This document shows positions 42,632-52,202 of a DNA stretch of 64,000 nucleotides, piece by piece (position 1 is the first letter of the stretch; the number at the start of each line of letters is the position of its first letter). The notes under the pieces are model-generated. The model was not told the DNA's origin. It made no database searches and saw only the letters and a program-made list of their open reading frames with translations. The translations under genes and the position numbers were made by a program. The DNA is from Oceanococcus atlanticus (GTDB lineage Bacteria; Pseudomonadota; Gammaproteobacteria; Nevskiales; Oceanococcaceae), in NCBI RefSeq assembly GCF_002088235.1, contig NZ_AQQV01000003.1:1-64000 (forward strand). The letters run 5' to 3'.

Positions 42632-45151
42632 GTGATTTTGCAAGGGAAGCGCATGCGCCAGTGGCTGTTGGGGACAGCCATGCTGGCGTCGTGGGGGGCT
42701 TGGGGCGAGGCTGAAAACCAAGGCCAAAACCACGACGGGATTGAATCCATCGAGTTGCCGCAGCACAGTCCGCCGGCGGTGTCCAAGGCCCCCGAGGTGC
42801 TCGGTGATGTGGTGGTCACCGCGCGGCGGCGCGAGGAACGCAGTCTGGATGTGCCGGTCTCCATGACCGTACTGGATGGTGATGCGCTGGGCGAGGCCGG
42901 CCTCACCCTGGCCACCGACATCCAGGAGCGGGTGCCCGGCATGGTTGTGTCCATGCCCAATGCCCGGCTGACCAGCTACACCATACGTGGTCTGGGCTCG
43001 ACTTCGGCCAACGATGGCATCGAAAGCAGCGTGGGGCTTTTTCTGGATGGCGTGTATCTGGGCCGTCAGGGCCTGTCGATCTTCGATCTGATCGATCTCG
43101 AACGGGTCGAGGTCCTGCGCGGGCCGCAGGGCACCTTGTTCGGCAAGAACACCACGGCCGGTGCGCTCAACATCGTGACCCGTCTTCCGGTCGATTATTA
43201 CGAGGCCAAGCTTGAAGTCGGCATGGGCAACCTGCGCAGCCGACAGCTGCGTGGCGCCGTAAATGACAGCCTGATCGATGGGGTGCTGAGCGGGCGTTTG
43301 ACCGGCTATATGAGCGAGCGCGAAGGGACCATTCACAACATCTTCAATGACAGCACCATCAATGCCCGTGACAAACACGGCTTTCGCGGTCAGCTGCTGT
43401 GGACGCCGGATCCCGATTTCAGTGGCCGCTTGATTGCCGAGTTCGCATCCAACCACGAGGATTGCTGCGCCTATCCGCTGACCGGGCCGGTGCGAAACGC
43501 GGTGGTGCAGCGTGATGCTTACATGGAATACAACCGCGTTGGCACCGACCCCGCTCAACGGATGACCGACTCCGATACGCCGACGCGTTCGGACATGCGT
43601 CAGCATGCCGTGTCGGCCGAGTTCAACTGGGATATCGGCGGTCAGCACCGGCTGACCAGCCTGAGTGCCTGGCGCAGCTGGTATTTTCTACCCACCAATG
43701 ACGATGCCACCTCGCTGCATCTGGCCAGCACCAGCACCGAGAACGATCATCAGCAGTTCAGCCAGGAGGTGCGCCTGAGCTCAAGCTTTGAAGCGCTGGA
43801 TACGGTGATCGGTCTGTTCTACATCCGCCAGCGCCTGGACGGGCTGGAGCGGGTGGTGATTGGTGATGACATGGTCGGCTGGGTGTTCGGCGGCTTGTTG
43901 CGTGAAAATGGCTTGAGCTTTGCCACGGAATCCAACACCGGGCCTTTGCTGTACGCGGTGATTCCGCCGGAAACCCTGGATGGCACCACCGTTGATACGG
44001 ATTACTTCCAGACCACGGATTCCATGGCGGCGTTCGCGTCCGCCGATTGGCATATCGCGGAACGCTGGGATCTGTCGCTGGGGCTGCGCTACACCTATGA
44101 GGTCAAGGATTCGTTTGTCGATCGGAGTCGCTATGGTGGCGACCCGGATGCGACGGTGCTTGCTGCGCCTGACCCTTTGCTCAACCTGGCGGCGCCGGTA
44201 TTGGAGATTGCCGAGCCGCTGATCAATATCATTGAAACGGCCGCGGGTACACAGCTGCCAACCGGGGGCTGGACCGGCATTCTGGATGACATCGCGGGGG
44301 GCGAATATCAGCGCGCCACCGATTACGACGAGGGCGATTTCTCCGGCAAAGTATCGCTGTCCTACAAACCCTGGCCCGACACAACGCTGTTTGCGTCAGC
44401 GGCGCGCGGCTACAAGGGTGGTGGCATCAATCTCGGTTTCACCGGTGAATCGGTGGATCCGACATTCCGTCCGGAGCAAGCCACATCCTTCGAACTGGGC
44501 GTGAAGTCGTATCTGTTCAAGAAGCTGGCTTCTCTGTCGTTGACTGCCTATCACACCGACATCAAGGATTATCAGGCGCTGACCTTCGACAACGAGCCGA
44601 CCCTGCTACCGAATCCGCGGCAGATCAATTTGCTCAATGTCGGGCGCGTCAGGCTGCAAGGGGCGGAGCTTGAAGGTTACGGGTATCTGGCCGAGGGATT
44701 GGTCATGCGTGGCGGTGTGGCTTACAGCCGGGCGGTGACCAGCGTGTTTCCCAATGCGCCGAACGAGGACACGCGTGAGAACGACAAAGATCTGTCCGGT
44801 GAGGATCTTTACAACGCGCCACGTTGGAGTGTGGTGCTGGGCGGGCAATACCGTTTCGCTTTCGAGCGCGGCTTCGACGCCTATACCGGGCTTGATTACA
44901 TGTACCGCAGCGGCTACTGGGGCACCGTGGAGCACGGTCGCGCGAGCTACATCGAGGCCTATGATGTGGTCAATCTGCGTCTTGGCCTGCGTGCGGCCGA
45001 CCGCGCCTGGGATGTCTCGCTGTGGGCGCGGAATCTGCTCGATGACGACTATATTGCCACCGTGTATCCCTTGTACGGGGTGGGCGATTATGGTGCGGTG
45101 CCGGCTGATCCGGTGACCTATGGGCTGACCGTGCGGGTGTTGTTGCAATGA
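42632..45151 (+). CDS. TonB-dependent outer-membrane receptor
   Basis: A receptor of about 832-839 residues. A signal peptide (GTAMLASWGAWGEA) is followed by a TonB-box-like GDVVVTARRREERSL (about 51-65), the plug domain with GLGSTSANDG and VEVLRGPQGTLFGKN (about 158-172), and a 22-strand barrel ending with a beta strand VRVLLQ. The plug motifs are those of the large receptor group used by sphingomonads and relatives for hydrophobic or aromatic substrates. Start uncertain: TTG 42638 has AGAGGA at best spacing, GTG 42632 is too close, ATG 42653 gives the cleanest signal. The stop overlaps the next gene's ATG. Confidence 0.88.
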   Translation: MILQGKRMRQWLLGTAMLASWGAWGEAENQGQNHDGIESIELPQHSPPAVSKAPEVLGDVVVTARRREERSLDVPVSMTVLDGDALGEAGLTLATDIQERVPGMVVSMPNARLTSYTIRGLGSTSANDGIESSVGLFLDGVYLGRQGLSIFDLIDLERVEVLRGPQGTLFGKNTTAGALNIVTRLPVDYYEAKLEVGMGNLRSRQLRGAVNDSLIDGVLSGRLTGYMSEREGTIHNIFNDSTINARDKHGFRGQLLWTPDPDFSGRLIAEFASNHEDCCAYPLTGPVRNAVVQRDAYMEYNRVGTDPAQRMTDSDTPTRSDMRQHAVSAEFNWDIGGQHRLTSLSAWRSWYFLPTNDDATSLHLASTSTENDHQQFSQEVRLSSSFEALDTVIGLFYIRQRLDGLERVVIGDDMVGWVFGGLLRENGLSFATESNTGPLLYAVIPPETLDGTTVDTDYFQTTDSMAAFASADWHIAERWDLSLGLRYTYEVKDSFVDRSRYGGDPDATVLAAPDPLLNLAAPVLEIAEPLINIIETAAGTQLPTGGWTGILDDIAGGEYQRATDYDEGDFSGKVSLSYKPWPDTTLFASAARGYKGGGINLGFTGESVDPTFRPEQATSFELGVKSYLFKKLASLSLTAYHTDIKDYQALTFDNEPTLLPNPRQINLLNVGRVRLQGAELEGYGYLAEGLVMRGGVAYSRAVTSVFPNAPNEDTRENDKDLSGEDLYNAPRWSVVLGGQYRFAFERGFDAYTGLDYMYRSGYWGTVEHGRASYIEAYDVVNLRLGLRAADRAWDVSLWARNLLDDDYIATVYPLYGVGDYGAVPADPVTYGLTVRVLLQ

Positions 45152-45945
45152 CCGAGCAAGTGCCTGTTATCGCCGCTGTGCTGGGCAGCTTCGTTCTGCT
45201 TGAACTGGTTTTACGGCGTTTTCCATGGCGCGGGATTGCGCCGCGCGAAAGCTGGCTGGACCTGGCCGCATTCTCGCAGGCCACGTTTCTGGTCGGGCCG
45301 CTGATTGTTTACGGCAGCGCGGCCATCGAAATGTGGCTGCTGCCCAACCACGCTGGCGCCTGGTCCGGCGTGTCCTGGTATTGGCAGTTGCTGGCTTTTC
45401 TCATTTTCGAGGACATGGTGCAGTACTGGTGGCACCGCGCCTGCCACACCTTCCACTGGATGTGGCCGCTGCACAAATTCCACCACACGCCACCCTATAT
45501 GGGTGTGCGCATCATCTGGCGCAACGGTTTTTTCTATGATTTGCTGCTGCCCAACCTGTGGCTGGCCGGCATACTGGTTTACCTCGGCTTTGGCGAAGTG
45601 TACTTCTGGTATTACCTGAGCAAGCTGGTGATCACCATGGGCGCCCACAGCGAACTGCGCTGGGATGCACCACTGTACCGCTATCGTGCCCTTCACCCCT
45701 TGGCCTGGTTGATCGAACGCAGCATCTCGACCCCGGCCACGCACTTTGCCCATCACGCCTACAGCGCCGATGACGGGATCGGCCACTACAACGGCAATTA
45801 CGGCAACTTGCTGTTTTTCTGGGATGTTTTGTTTGGCAGTGCACGGATTACCCGGCGTTACCCCGCGCGTTTTGGCATGCCGCAAGAAGGTGGCGCGGAT
45901 CCGTGGTACGTGCTGATCTTCTATCCGCTGTTTCGGCGACGCTGA
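45148..45945 (+). CDS. sterol desaturase / fatty acid hydroxylase superfamily protein
   Basis: A 265-residue integral membrane di-iron enzyme. Histidine boxes are HRACH (about 95-99), HKFHH (about 109-113) and HFAHHA (about 199-204), the FA_hydroxylase pattern, with four membrane spans. The family hydroxylates or desaturates sterols, fatty acids or carotenoids. ATG 45148 overlaps the TonB receptor stop in ATGA, so the two are co-translated: the receptor may import the substrate the enzyme modifies (inference). Confidence 0.86.
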   Translation: MTEQVPVIAAVLGSFVLLELVLRRFPWRGIAPRESWLDLAAFSQATFLVGPLIVYGSAAIEMWLLPNHAGAWSGVSWYWQLLAFLIFEDMVQYWWHRACHTFHWMWPLHKFHHTPPYMGVRIIWRNGFFYDLLLPNLWLAGILVYLGFGEVYFWYYLSKLVITMGAHSELRWDAPLYRYRALHPLAWLIERSISTPATHFAHHAYSADDGIGHYNGNYGNLLFFWDVLFGSARITRRYPARFGMPQEGGADPWYVLIFYPLFRRR

Positions 45946-45958
45946 AACATCCGGGCAC

Positions 45959-45990
45959 AAAAAAGCCGATGCCGGAAACCGGCATCGGCT
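45959..45990 (-). terminator. rho-independent terminator
   Basis: AGCCGATGCCGG and CCGGCATCGGCT form a 12-bp stem with an AAA loop. On the minus strand it is followed by six T, so it ends the lipoprotein transcript, and the stem may also block readthrough from the plus-strand operon. Confidence 0.88.
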
Positions 45991-46010
45991 GTGTCAGTTG
46001 CCTGTTAGAT

Positions 46011-46892
46011 TCAGGCCGGTTCTGGGGTCGGCTCAGGCGTGGGCTCCGGAGTCGGTTCCGGCGTTGCGTTGGGCGGATCGAAGAAGGTGCCGCCCAGGCA
46101 CAGTTCATGAGCGTGCAGTTGCTCACCAACGTTCACCGAAAGCAGCTGTGACGCCACACTCAGGGCAACGCGATCGAACGGCTTGGTCGACTGCAGACCG
46201 AAGTACACCGGCTCGCCGCCCGCAACACCAAAGCCCAGCAGGTCGATTGCGGTGCTGCTCAGCAGAGCGGTTTCCTGCTCTTCATCATTCAGGTAGGTGG
46301 TGATCGCGACCTGGTCCAGCAAGGACAGATCCAGGGTGCCACCCGGGAAGCTCAGGGCGTAGACGGCGTAACCGTTCTGTGCGCCCGGCAGCAAAGCATT
46401 GAGCTCGACTGAATCGAGCACACCAGCCAAGCCGCCCAGGGTGGTGGTGAACACCGCAGCGGTGCCAAGGTTGGCATCGATGGCGTCATTGGCGCTGGTT
46501 ACGCTGTTGGTCAGCGTGGTCAGCGAGCCGCCACCCAGTGCGCCCAGCAGGCCGCCTACCAGACCGCCAACCAGACCGTTCGCACCCACTTCGGTGGTGG
46601 CGCCAGACGTCGTGCCGGTGCAAACAAAGCCTTTGCCTTCCTCGACCAGTGCATCAGCTTCGCCGTCATCGTCGGTGTCAACGAAAACGCTGGTGGCCAC
46701 GCGGCCATCATTGGGGCCGAAGCCGCCGTTGTCGTCATCGGTTCCCGGAATGCCGTCGTCGCCGTCATCCTGGGTGGGGATGCCGCCGGAGCCTGCGCCA
46801 CCAGTGCCGCCGCCATTGGCCTGACAGCCCGCGATGGCGGCCGCAGCCAGCGCCATCAACAGGGCATTCCGTAGTTTTTTGGATTCGCGCAT
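46011..46892 (-). CDS. putative lipoprotein with Pro-Glu-Pro-Thr tail
   Basis: A 293-residue protein. A signal peptide ends in the lipobox AIAGC (Cys about 23), followed by a Gly/Asp/Asn-rich linker (about 24-62) with DDGDDGIPGTDDD and DTDDDGEAD calcium-type loops. A globular part follows, with LVGGLVGGLLGALGGG (about 106-121) and two Cys far apart. The C terminus is a PEPT repeat run, typical of wall- or envelope-spanning stalks. No enzyme motif or family is recognised. It is transcribed alone and ends at the strong terminator 45959-45990. Confidence 0.65.
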   Translation of the reverse strand: MRESKKLRNALLMALAAAAIAGCQANGGGTGGAGSGGIPTQDDGDDGIPGTDDDNGGFGPNDGRVATSVFVDTDDDGEADALVEEGKGFVCTGTTSGATTEVGANGLVGGLVGGLLGALGGGSLTTLTNSVTSANDAIDANLGTAAVFTTTLGGLAGVLDSVELNALLPGAQNGYAVYALSFPGGTLDLSLLDQVAITTYLNDEEQETALLSSTAIDLLGFGVAGGEPVYFGLQSTKPFDRVALSVASQLLSVNVGEQLHAHELCLGGTFFDPPNATPEPTPEPTPEPTPEPA

Positions 46893-47081
46893 GAGTAAGT
46901 CCTTTTGAGGTGTCGTGTGAGTTCTAAGAACGCAAGTTCTTTCCGCCCAAAGTCATGGTAGTTATAGGGCTAAAGTGTAGACCAGCGGATAAAATTTCGC
47001 AGCTTAAATAGTCATGCGTGGGAAAAACGTGAGTTCTGACTGTGACGCGGATCGCGTTGCGCTTACGTCAACCGCGTCGAA

Positions 47082-47660
47082 TCACAGGCTGCCGCGTGAA
47101 ATTACGCGAATGGGCGCACCAATCCAGACCTCGCCGGATTCGATGACACGCCAGTAAATACCACGCAGATTCTGTTCGCGTGTCACCGTTTGGTTGACGA
47201 AGCGCAGGGCGTCTGCGCCAAAGCGTTGATTGAATTTGGCACACCCGTTGTGCGGTTTTGCAGTGACTTCGACCAATGCATCCCCCACCATCAAACGGGT
47301 GCCGAGTGTGAGGTTGGCGGCACTGATATCAAGGTCAACGAACAAATTGTCGCCGAACAGCTCAAGGTCCTGGCCATTGGCAATGAGTTCTGCGACCTGA
47401 CGGCGAATGACCGCCAGCTGGGCCTCCGGGTCGCGCGGAGGACGCCGGTCCCAACCATCACCGGCTAAGCCTTGCTCTACGCTGAGATGGGCTCGCTCGG
47501 GCTTTTCGCGATGGCCATCGGCAAGTCGGCGCACTATCAAGCTGACCCAGCCTTGATCGCGGTCGTCTTTGGGCAGGGTGGGCAGGATCTGGCTGAGCTC
47601 CTGCAAGGACATGTGATAGTCGGGATGACCTTGCGGTCCGTAGGCTTCTGGCTGCAGCAT
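47082..47660 (-). CDS. MOSC-domain protein
   Basis: A 192-residue MOSC (MoCo sulfurase C-terminal) protein. The conserved segment is AKPHNGCAKFNQRFG (about 136-150) with the Cys expected to carry a persulfide, and EQGLAGDGWDRRP (about 61-73) is the family N-terminal block. MOSC proteins handle sulfur or carry molybdenum cofactor; the substrate is unknown. ATG 47660 is used. It follows a small membrane-protein gene and a hydrolase gene, all in the same direction. Confidence 0.8.
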   Translation of the reverse strand: MLQPEAYGPQGHPDYHMSLQELSQILPTLPKDDRDQGWVSLIVRRLADGHREKPERAHLSVEQGLAGDGWDRRPPRDPEAQLAVIRRQVAELIANGQDLELFGDNLFVDLDISAANLTLGTRLMVGDALVEVTAKPHNGCAKFNQRFGADALRFVNQTVTREQNLRGIYWRVIESGEVWIGAPIRVISRGSL

Positions 47661-47677
47661 CGTGGCTCCTGGAATGG

Positions 47678-48070
47678 TTACATGCCGTATCGCCGCCATA
47701 ACCAGAGCAGGGATGCGGCGAGCAACCCGCCCAGCGCCAACCAGTCAATCAAGATGACGCGGCGGATTGCTGCATTGTACGCCTCGCCGCCTGCCAGCAG
47801 AATGAAAGAACCGGTGCTCAAGATGCCGGCCAGCAAGGCTAAAGGTTGCAGCTCGCGGTGCCATGCCGCCAGGGTCAGAACAGCGCCCAGGATGCCGAAC
47901 AACACCGCTCGGTGACGCATGAGCAGAAGCATATCGGGGTCATGGACGCTGACTTCATAGAGTTGGCGCAAGCGCTCTGGGCCCAGTACACCGAGTGCAG
48001 GCGCCAGATGTATGAGTCCGACGGCGATCAATACGCCCGAGATCAGGTGGTTCACGCCCGCGCTATCCAT
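47678..48070 (-). CDS. four-helix membrane protein
   Basis: A 130-residue protein with four hydrophobic segments (about 7-25, 54-68, 75-92 and 106-124) and little outside the membrane. I cannot assign it with confidence; small membrane proteins of this size occur near hydrolases without known function. Its start overlaps the stop of the hydrolase gene by 19 bp, and the MOSC start follows 18 bp after its stop, which suggests one operon. Confidence 0.6.
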   Translation of the reverse strand: MDSAGVNHLISGVLIAVGLIHLAPALGVLGPERLRQLYEVSVHDPDMLLLMRHRAVLFGILGAVLTLAAWHRELQPLALLAGILSTGSFILLAGGEAYNAAIRRVILIDWLALGGLLAASLLWLWRRYGM

Positions 48071-48906
48071 TGTTTGATGGCCTCGACTGTGGGTTGAGGT
48101 TCGCGCGCCCATTGGTAATGGTCGGCGGGGCGTGTGTAGTGATCGGAGCGGATCAGCTGGTAAGTGAGCTCAGCATCACCGAACTTGTCGGTCACGGCGC
48201 GCGTGGCCGCTTCGGGTGCCAAGTCGTCATCCGCGTAGCGCAGGCTTAGCACCTGGCCGGCGTATTGGTTTACCGCGTTGTCCAGATCATGGGCGACGCC
48301 CTGGGCGGCATAGCGGTTTGCGCGCAGCATGTGGTACCAGTCGCGCATCAAGGTTCGGGCTTCGCGGCCACCGAAGCCAAGTACGGAGCCGGGGTAGTAG
48401 CCCAGCGTCGGTCCGCTGAATTTCACCGCAGCCGCAAGCACGGCCAGCTTCATGCGCATGGGTGTCGAATAGGCCGGTGGCCATGGTGACGCGCAGGCGC
48501 TCAGAATCAGTCCGTTGACACGCTCGGGGTAAAGACCGCAAGCCATCGCGCCCAAATGTCCACCCAGGCTGTGACCCAGTAAAAAACGACGCTCACCCGG
48601 CAGGTGGTGCCAGGCCCAGTCGAGGGTGGCGGGGATATCGTCGCGCAGCCATTCCCGAAAGCCATAGTCACACTGGCGAGAAGGGCGCCAGGCGCTTTCT
48701 CCGTGGCCGCGCTGCTCCATGACAACCACATCCAAACCCTGTTCTGCCAGGGCCTGAGCAATGCGGGCATAAAACTTTGCTGCGATGCCGAGCGCCGGCA
48801 GTATGACCAAGGTGATCTCGCGCCGCTGCGGTGTACCGCGATACACCTGTAACGGAACCCGGTAATGCGTGCTGGTCTGGGCCTGGAAAGATTGTGCTGT
48901 GCTCAT
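48052..48906 (-). CDS. alpha/beta-fold hydrolase
   Basis: A 284-residue hydrolase. LVILPALGIAAKFYAR (about 33-48) begins the fold, EQRGHGES (about 64-71) follows, and GHSLGGHLG (about 110-118) is the nucleophile elbow. A late Asp and the His in SDHYTRP are candidates for the rest of the triad. The lid region (about 150-200) is divergent, so the substrate cannot be named. It is the first gene of a three-gene minus-strand operon. Confidence 0.75.
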   Translation of the reverse strand: MSTAQSFQAQTSTHYRVPLQVYRGTPQRREITLVILPALGIAAKFYARIAQALAEQGLDVVVMEQRGHGESAWRPSRQCDYGFREWLRDDIPATLDWAWHHLPGERRFLLGHSLGGHLGAMACGLYPERVNGLILSACASPWPPAYSTPMRMKLAVLAAAVKFSGPTLGYYPGSVLGFGGREARTLMRDWYHMLRANRYAAQGVAHDLDNAVNQYAGQVLSLRYADDDLAPEAATRAVTDKFGDAELTYQLIRSDHYTRPADHYQWAREPQPTVEAIKQWIARA

Positions 48907-49217
48907 AATGGGGTTGAAGACAAGGAGCTGTGGCGAGCTTCGGTGCTACGAGGTCATATCGTCAATTACCCGCCAGGTTATCCGCGCATGAATATTGCAG
49001 GCCGTGACATGCCGTTTGGGCACCAATTTCTTTTGCGCTTGTCAACCCTTTTGCAAACAGAAGGTGTAGATTTAACGGTCCTGCAACGTAGTTCCGATTA
49101 GTTTATGTCGGGGTGAGCTCGCCACCTGATTACAGCATTGCAGGAAATAAGGCTTTAGCCGCATAAAGCGAGCACCGGGGAATGGGATTTGGTTTCTGTA
49201 TTCGAAGGTGCGAGTGA
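48907..49217. other. 311-bp divergent intergenic region
   Basis: It separates the hydrolase operon from the ZorA-like operon. A 37-codon ORF (48988-49101) is present, but I see no ribosome-binding site or recognisable domain. The region probably holds promoters for both directions; no clear operator is visible. AAGGTG lies just before the ATG at 49218. Confidence 0.5.
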
Positions 49218-52199
49218 ATGGAACACACGACGACTCTTTACCTGACCTGGGGCATCATCGGCGTGATTGCCGTCATGACTGCTTATGCCTTGGTCAGCCG
49301 CCGGCCCGGTGTGGCGCTGAATGCGCCATCCATACTGACAAGTCTGGGTATATTCGGGACGTTTCTGGGTATCACCATCGGTTTGGCCGGTTTTGATCCG
49401 GCCAATGTGGCGAGCAGCGTTACCTACCTGTTTGGTGGGATCAAGCTGGCCTTCTGGACCTCGGTGGCTGGCATCCTTGGCGGTATCTTGGTCAAGTTCA
49501 GGCATCTGTTCCTGTTCCGCACTGCCGAGGGTGGCGAGAAGGTCAGTCTCAAGGATCTGATCGCGGCCATGCGTGGCGTTGAAGCGAGCCTGACGGACGA
49601 CAAGAAATCACCGCTGCTGGCGTCTTTGCGTGACATTCAGGCCGAATCGCGCGATCAGGCGCGCAGTCAAGCCGAAACACTTAAATCTTCGGTCGATGCG
49701 GTGGCCGCCGCGCTGGATGCCTCAGAGCAACGCGATCAGGCTTTGCTTGATCAGCTCAAGGCCATGGACAGCGCGTCCGGCGCCGGCTTTGACAAACTCG
49801 CCGCCGCCACCAGTGCGCTGGAGGCCGGACTGGGTGAGCGTCTGGACGGACAGGCGCAACGTCACAGCGAATCCACTGCCGAACAGATGCGTGCAGTGGG
49901 TGAGGCGATTCAAGGCTTGCGGGGGGCGATGGGCGAAGACACCGGCCAGCTGATTGAGCAGCTGGATCGTCTGCGCAGTGGCTCGGATGCTTTGGGTGAG
50001 CGACTCAACGAGGCCGTGGCTGACAATGCTCAGAGCCTGGCCGACAGCGTGCAGAAAATGTCCGGCGCCTTGCGTGAGGCAGCCGAGCGCGACGCGAGCA
50101 GTTTGCGTGACAGCCTGACTGAAAATGCCGAGCGCAGTACCGAGCAAATGCAGGCGGTGGCGCGAGCGATAGAAACCCTGCAAGGCGCGATGGGCGAGGA
50201 CAGTGCGCAGCTGCTGCAGCGCATGGATGCCTTGCGCAGCGGTTCCGAAACACTCGGCGACAAACTGGCCGATGTGCTGGGCGCCAACAATCAGGCCCTG
50301 GCCGAGGCTCTGCAGAACAACCGTGATGCCATGGCCGCTCAGATCACCACGGCGGTCAGTGAAATTCGCGATGCGCTGGTTGGTCCGGATGGCGCCGCGG
50401 CCGGCCTCAAGGCCGCGCTGCAGAGCGGGCAGGCTGACCTGGCGGGCGCGCTGGCACAGGTTTCGCAGAGCTTGCGTGGGCAGGTCGAAAAGGACCTCGC
50501 CAAGCTCAATGCAGGCCTTGCGGCGGGCAGCGAAATAACCGCCGCCCAGATGTCCGATGTGGCCAAAGCCATTCATACCCTGCAGAGCGCTTTGGGTGGC
50601 GACAACGCCGCGCTGCTCGAGCGGATGGACACGCTGCGCAGCGGCTCCGAAGCGCTCGGCGACAAGCTGGCCGATGTGCTGGGCGCGAACAATCAGGCCC
50701 TGGCCGAAGTGATGCAGAACAACCGCGATGCCATGGCCGCCCAGATCACCACGGCGGTGAGCGAGATTCGCGATGCCCTGGTCGGCCCGGATGGCGCCGC
50801 AGCGGAGCTCAAGAGCACCATGCAAGGCGGCCAGCTGGAGCTGGCCAAGGCCCTGGCGCGTGTGTCCGAAGGACTGCGTGGTGGCATCGAGAAAGACCTC
50901 GCCGCGCTCAATGCCGGGCTCACGTCCAGCAGCGAAAAGACCGCCACTCAGATGTCCGGCGTGGCCAAGGCGATCGAATCCCTGCAAACGGCGTTGGGTG
51001 GCGACAATGCCGCACTGCTTGAGCGTATGGAGAACCTGCGCAGTGGCTCCGAAGCGCTGGGCGACAAGCTGGCCGACGTGCTGGGCGCCAACAATCAGGC
51101 CCTGGCCGAAGCGATGCAGAACAACCGCGATGCGATGGCGGCCCAGGTCACCACAGCGGTGACCGATATCCGCGATGCGCTGGTCGGTCCGGACGGGGCC
51201 GCCCGCACGGTCACCGCCGAGCTGGGCAAACAGCTGCAGCAGGGGCAGATGGAGCTGGCCAAGGCCCTGGCCCGGACCAGCGAGGCTCTGCGCGGCGCGA
51301 TGGGCGAGGATGCTGCGGCCTTGATCGAGCGGCTCGACAACGTCAATACCGGCCTCGGCGAGCTGTCCGACGGCATGGTCGGGGCGCTCGGCGAAATGGG
51401 TGGCGGGCTGTCCGGCGACGTTAACAACCTGGCCACCACGGTGGCGGATGCGGTGGATGATCTGCGCATGGCCATCGTTGGCCCGGATGGTGCCCGTGAT
51501 GGCATCGTGGACGAAATGCGCAATGCTCACGACGACACCAAGAAGCAGCTCAGCGCCATTCACAAAGCGCTGGAGGAGAACACCCAGCGTCAGGTCGACT
51601 ACAGCCCCAAGGGCCTCATGGATGTGCTGGAGGAACTGATCAAGCAGTTCAATACCCAGTTCTCCGGCCAGTTCTGGGAAAAGATCGGCGGCTTCAACCA
51701 TGCGATCAGCGAGCTGATCGAGTGGATGGAAACCTACCGCACCCAGCTCGACGACATGGTGGCCATGCAGTCGCGCAGCACCAAGAACATGGACACCGCC
51801 ACGCGGCGCTTCGACGAGATCGCCTCCAAGTCGGAAATCTTCATCGACGTGTCGCGCAACATCTCGGCATTGCTTGGTGGCATCGATTCACAGCGTGTGC
51901 AGATCGAGAACCATCTCAAGCGTTTCGCACATATCGTCGATGAGACCAGCAAGTCGCTGGAAAACATCGAGGAGCGGATTGTTGCCGGCAACAGCGACAT
52001 GAATCGCCATCTGTCCGATATCGCCGAGCGCATCGAGGAGCAGGTGATCCGTGTCGATCACGCCATGGACGATGAACTCAAGCGTGCCCTGACCACCTTT
52101 GGCCAGCAGCTTGCCGCGCTGTCGGAGAAGTTTGTCGAGGATTACACCCCGCTGACCAATCGCCTGCGCGAAGTGGTTGGCATAGCCCGGGAGATGTAA
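49218..52199 (+). CDS. ZorA/MotA-like proton-channel stator protein with long tail
   Basis: A 993-residue protein. Three membrane segments (about 7-26, 38-58, 68-93) include LGIFGTFLGITIGL and GGIKLAFWTSVAGI, the MotA/TolQ/ExbB channel blocks in the three-span ZorA layout. The remaining 900 residues form a predominantly helical cytoplasmic tail. Its core holds an exact 134-residue repeat: units start at residues 340, 474 and 608, with a shorter older unit near 253. Known ZorA uses a long tail to sense or signal in phage defence. Here the known Zorya effectors are missing. The MotB-like partner follows 3 bp later. Confidence 0.8.
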   Translation: MEHTTTLYLTWGIIGVIAVMTAYALVSRRPGVALNAPSILTSLGIFGTFLGITIGLAGFDPANVASSVTYLFGGIKLAFWTSVAGILGGILVKFRHLFLFRTAEGGEKVSLKDLIAAMRGVEASLTDDKKSPLLASLRDIQAESRDQARSQAETLKSSVDAVAAALDASEQRDQALLDQLKAMDSASGAGFDKLAAATSALEAGLGERLDGQAQRHSESTAEQMRAVGEAIQGLRGAMGEDTGQLIEQLDRLRSGSDALGERLNEAVADNAQSLADSVQKMSGALREAAERDASSLRDSLTENAERSTEQMQAVARAIETLQGAMGEDSAQLLQRMDALRSGSETLGDKLADVLGANNQALAEALQNNRDAMAAQITTAVSEIRDALVGPDGAAAGLKAALQSGQADLAGALAQVSQSLRGQVEKDLAKLNAGLAAGSEITAAQMSDVAKAIHTLQSALGGDNAALLERMDTLRSGSEALGDKLADVLGANNQALAEVMQNNRDAMAAQITTAVSEIRDALVGPDGAAAELKSTMQGGQLELAKALARVSEGLRGGIEKDLAALNAGLTSSSEKTATQMSGVAKAIESLQTALGGDNAALLERMENLRSGSEALGDKLADVLGANNQALAEAMQNNRDAMAAQVTTAVTDIRDALVGPDGAARTVTAELGKQLQQGQMELAKALARTSEALRGAMGEDAAALIERLDNVNTGLGELSDGMVGALGEMGGGLSGDVNNLATTVADAVDDLRMAIVGPDGARDGIVDEMRNAHDDTKKQLSAIHKALEENTQRQVDYSPKGLMDVLEELIKQFNTQFSGQFWEKIGGFNHAISELIEWMETYRTQLDDMVAMQSRSTKNMDTATRRFDEIASKSEIFIDVSRNISALLGGIDSQRVQIENHLKRFAHIVDETSKSLENIEERIVAGNSDMNRHLSDIAERIEEQVIRVDHAMDDELKRALTTFGQQLAALSEKFVEDYTPLTNRLREVVGIAREM
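50235..51290 (+). repeat. 402-bp tandem repeats inside the ZorA-like gene
   Basis: Successive CGCAGYGG starts fall at 50235, 50637 and 51039, exactly 402 bp (134 codons) apart. Each unit encodes LGDKLADVLGANNQAL, then DAMAAQITTAVSEIRDAL and a VGPDGAA turn. The third copy diverges after about 60 residues. High DNA identity points to recent duplication or gene conversion. Confidence 0.9.
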
Positions 52200-52202
52200 G
52201 TC

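Noticed and set aside
48988-49101. 37-codon ORF in the spacer before the motor operon
   Set aside because: No ribosome-binding site, domain or conserved context is visible, so I left it out as a gene.
49722-51701. 659-codon minus-strand ORF opposite the ZorA-like gene
   Set aside because: It is the antisense shadow of a repetitive, GC-rich gene. It lacks a start context and any domain, and the plus strand has clear membrane and coiled-coil features.
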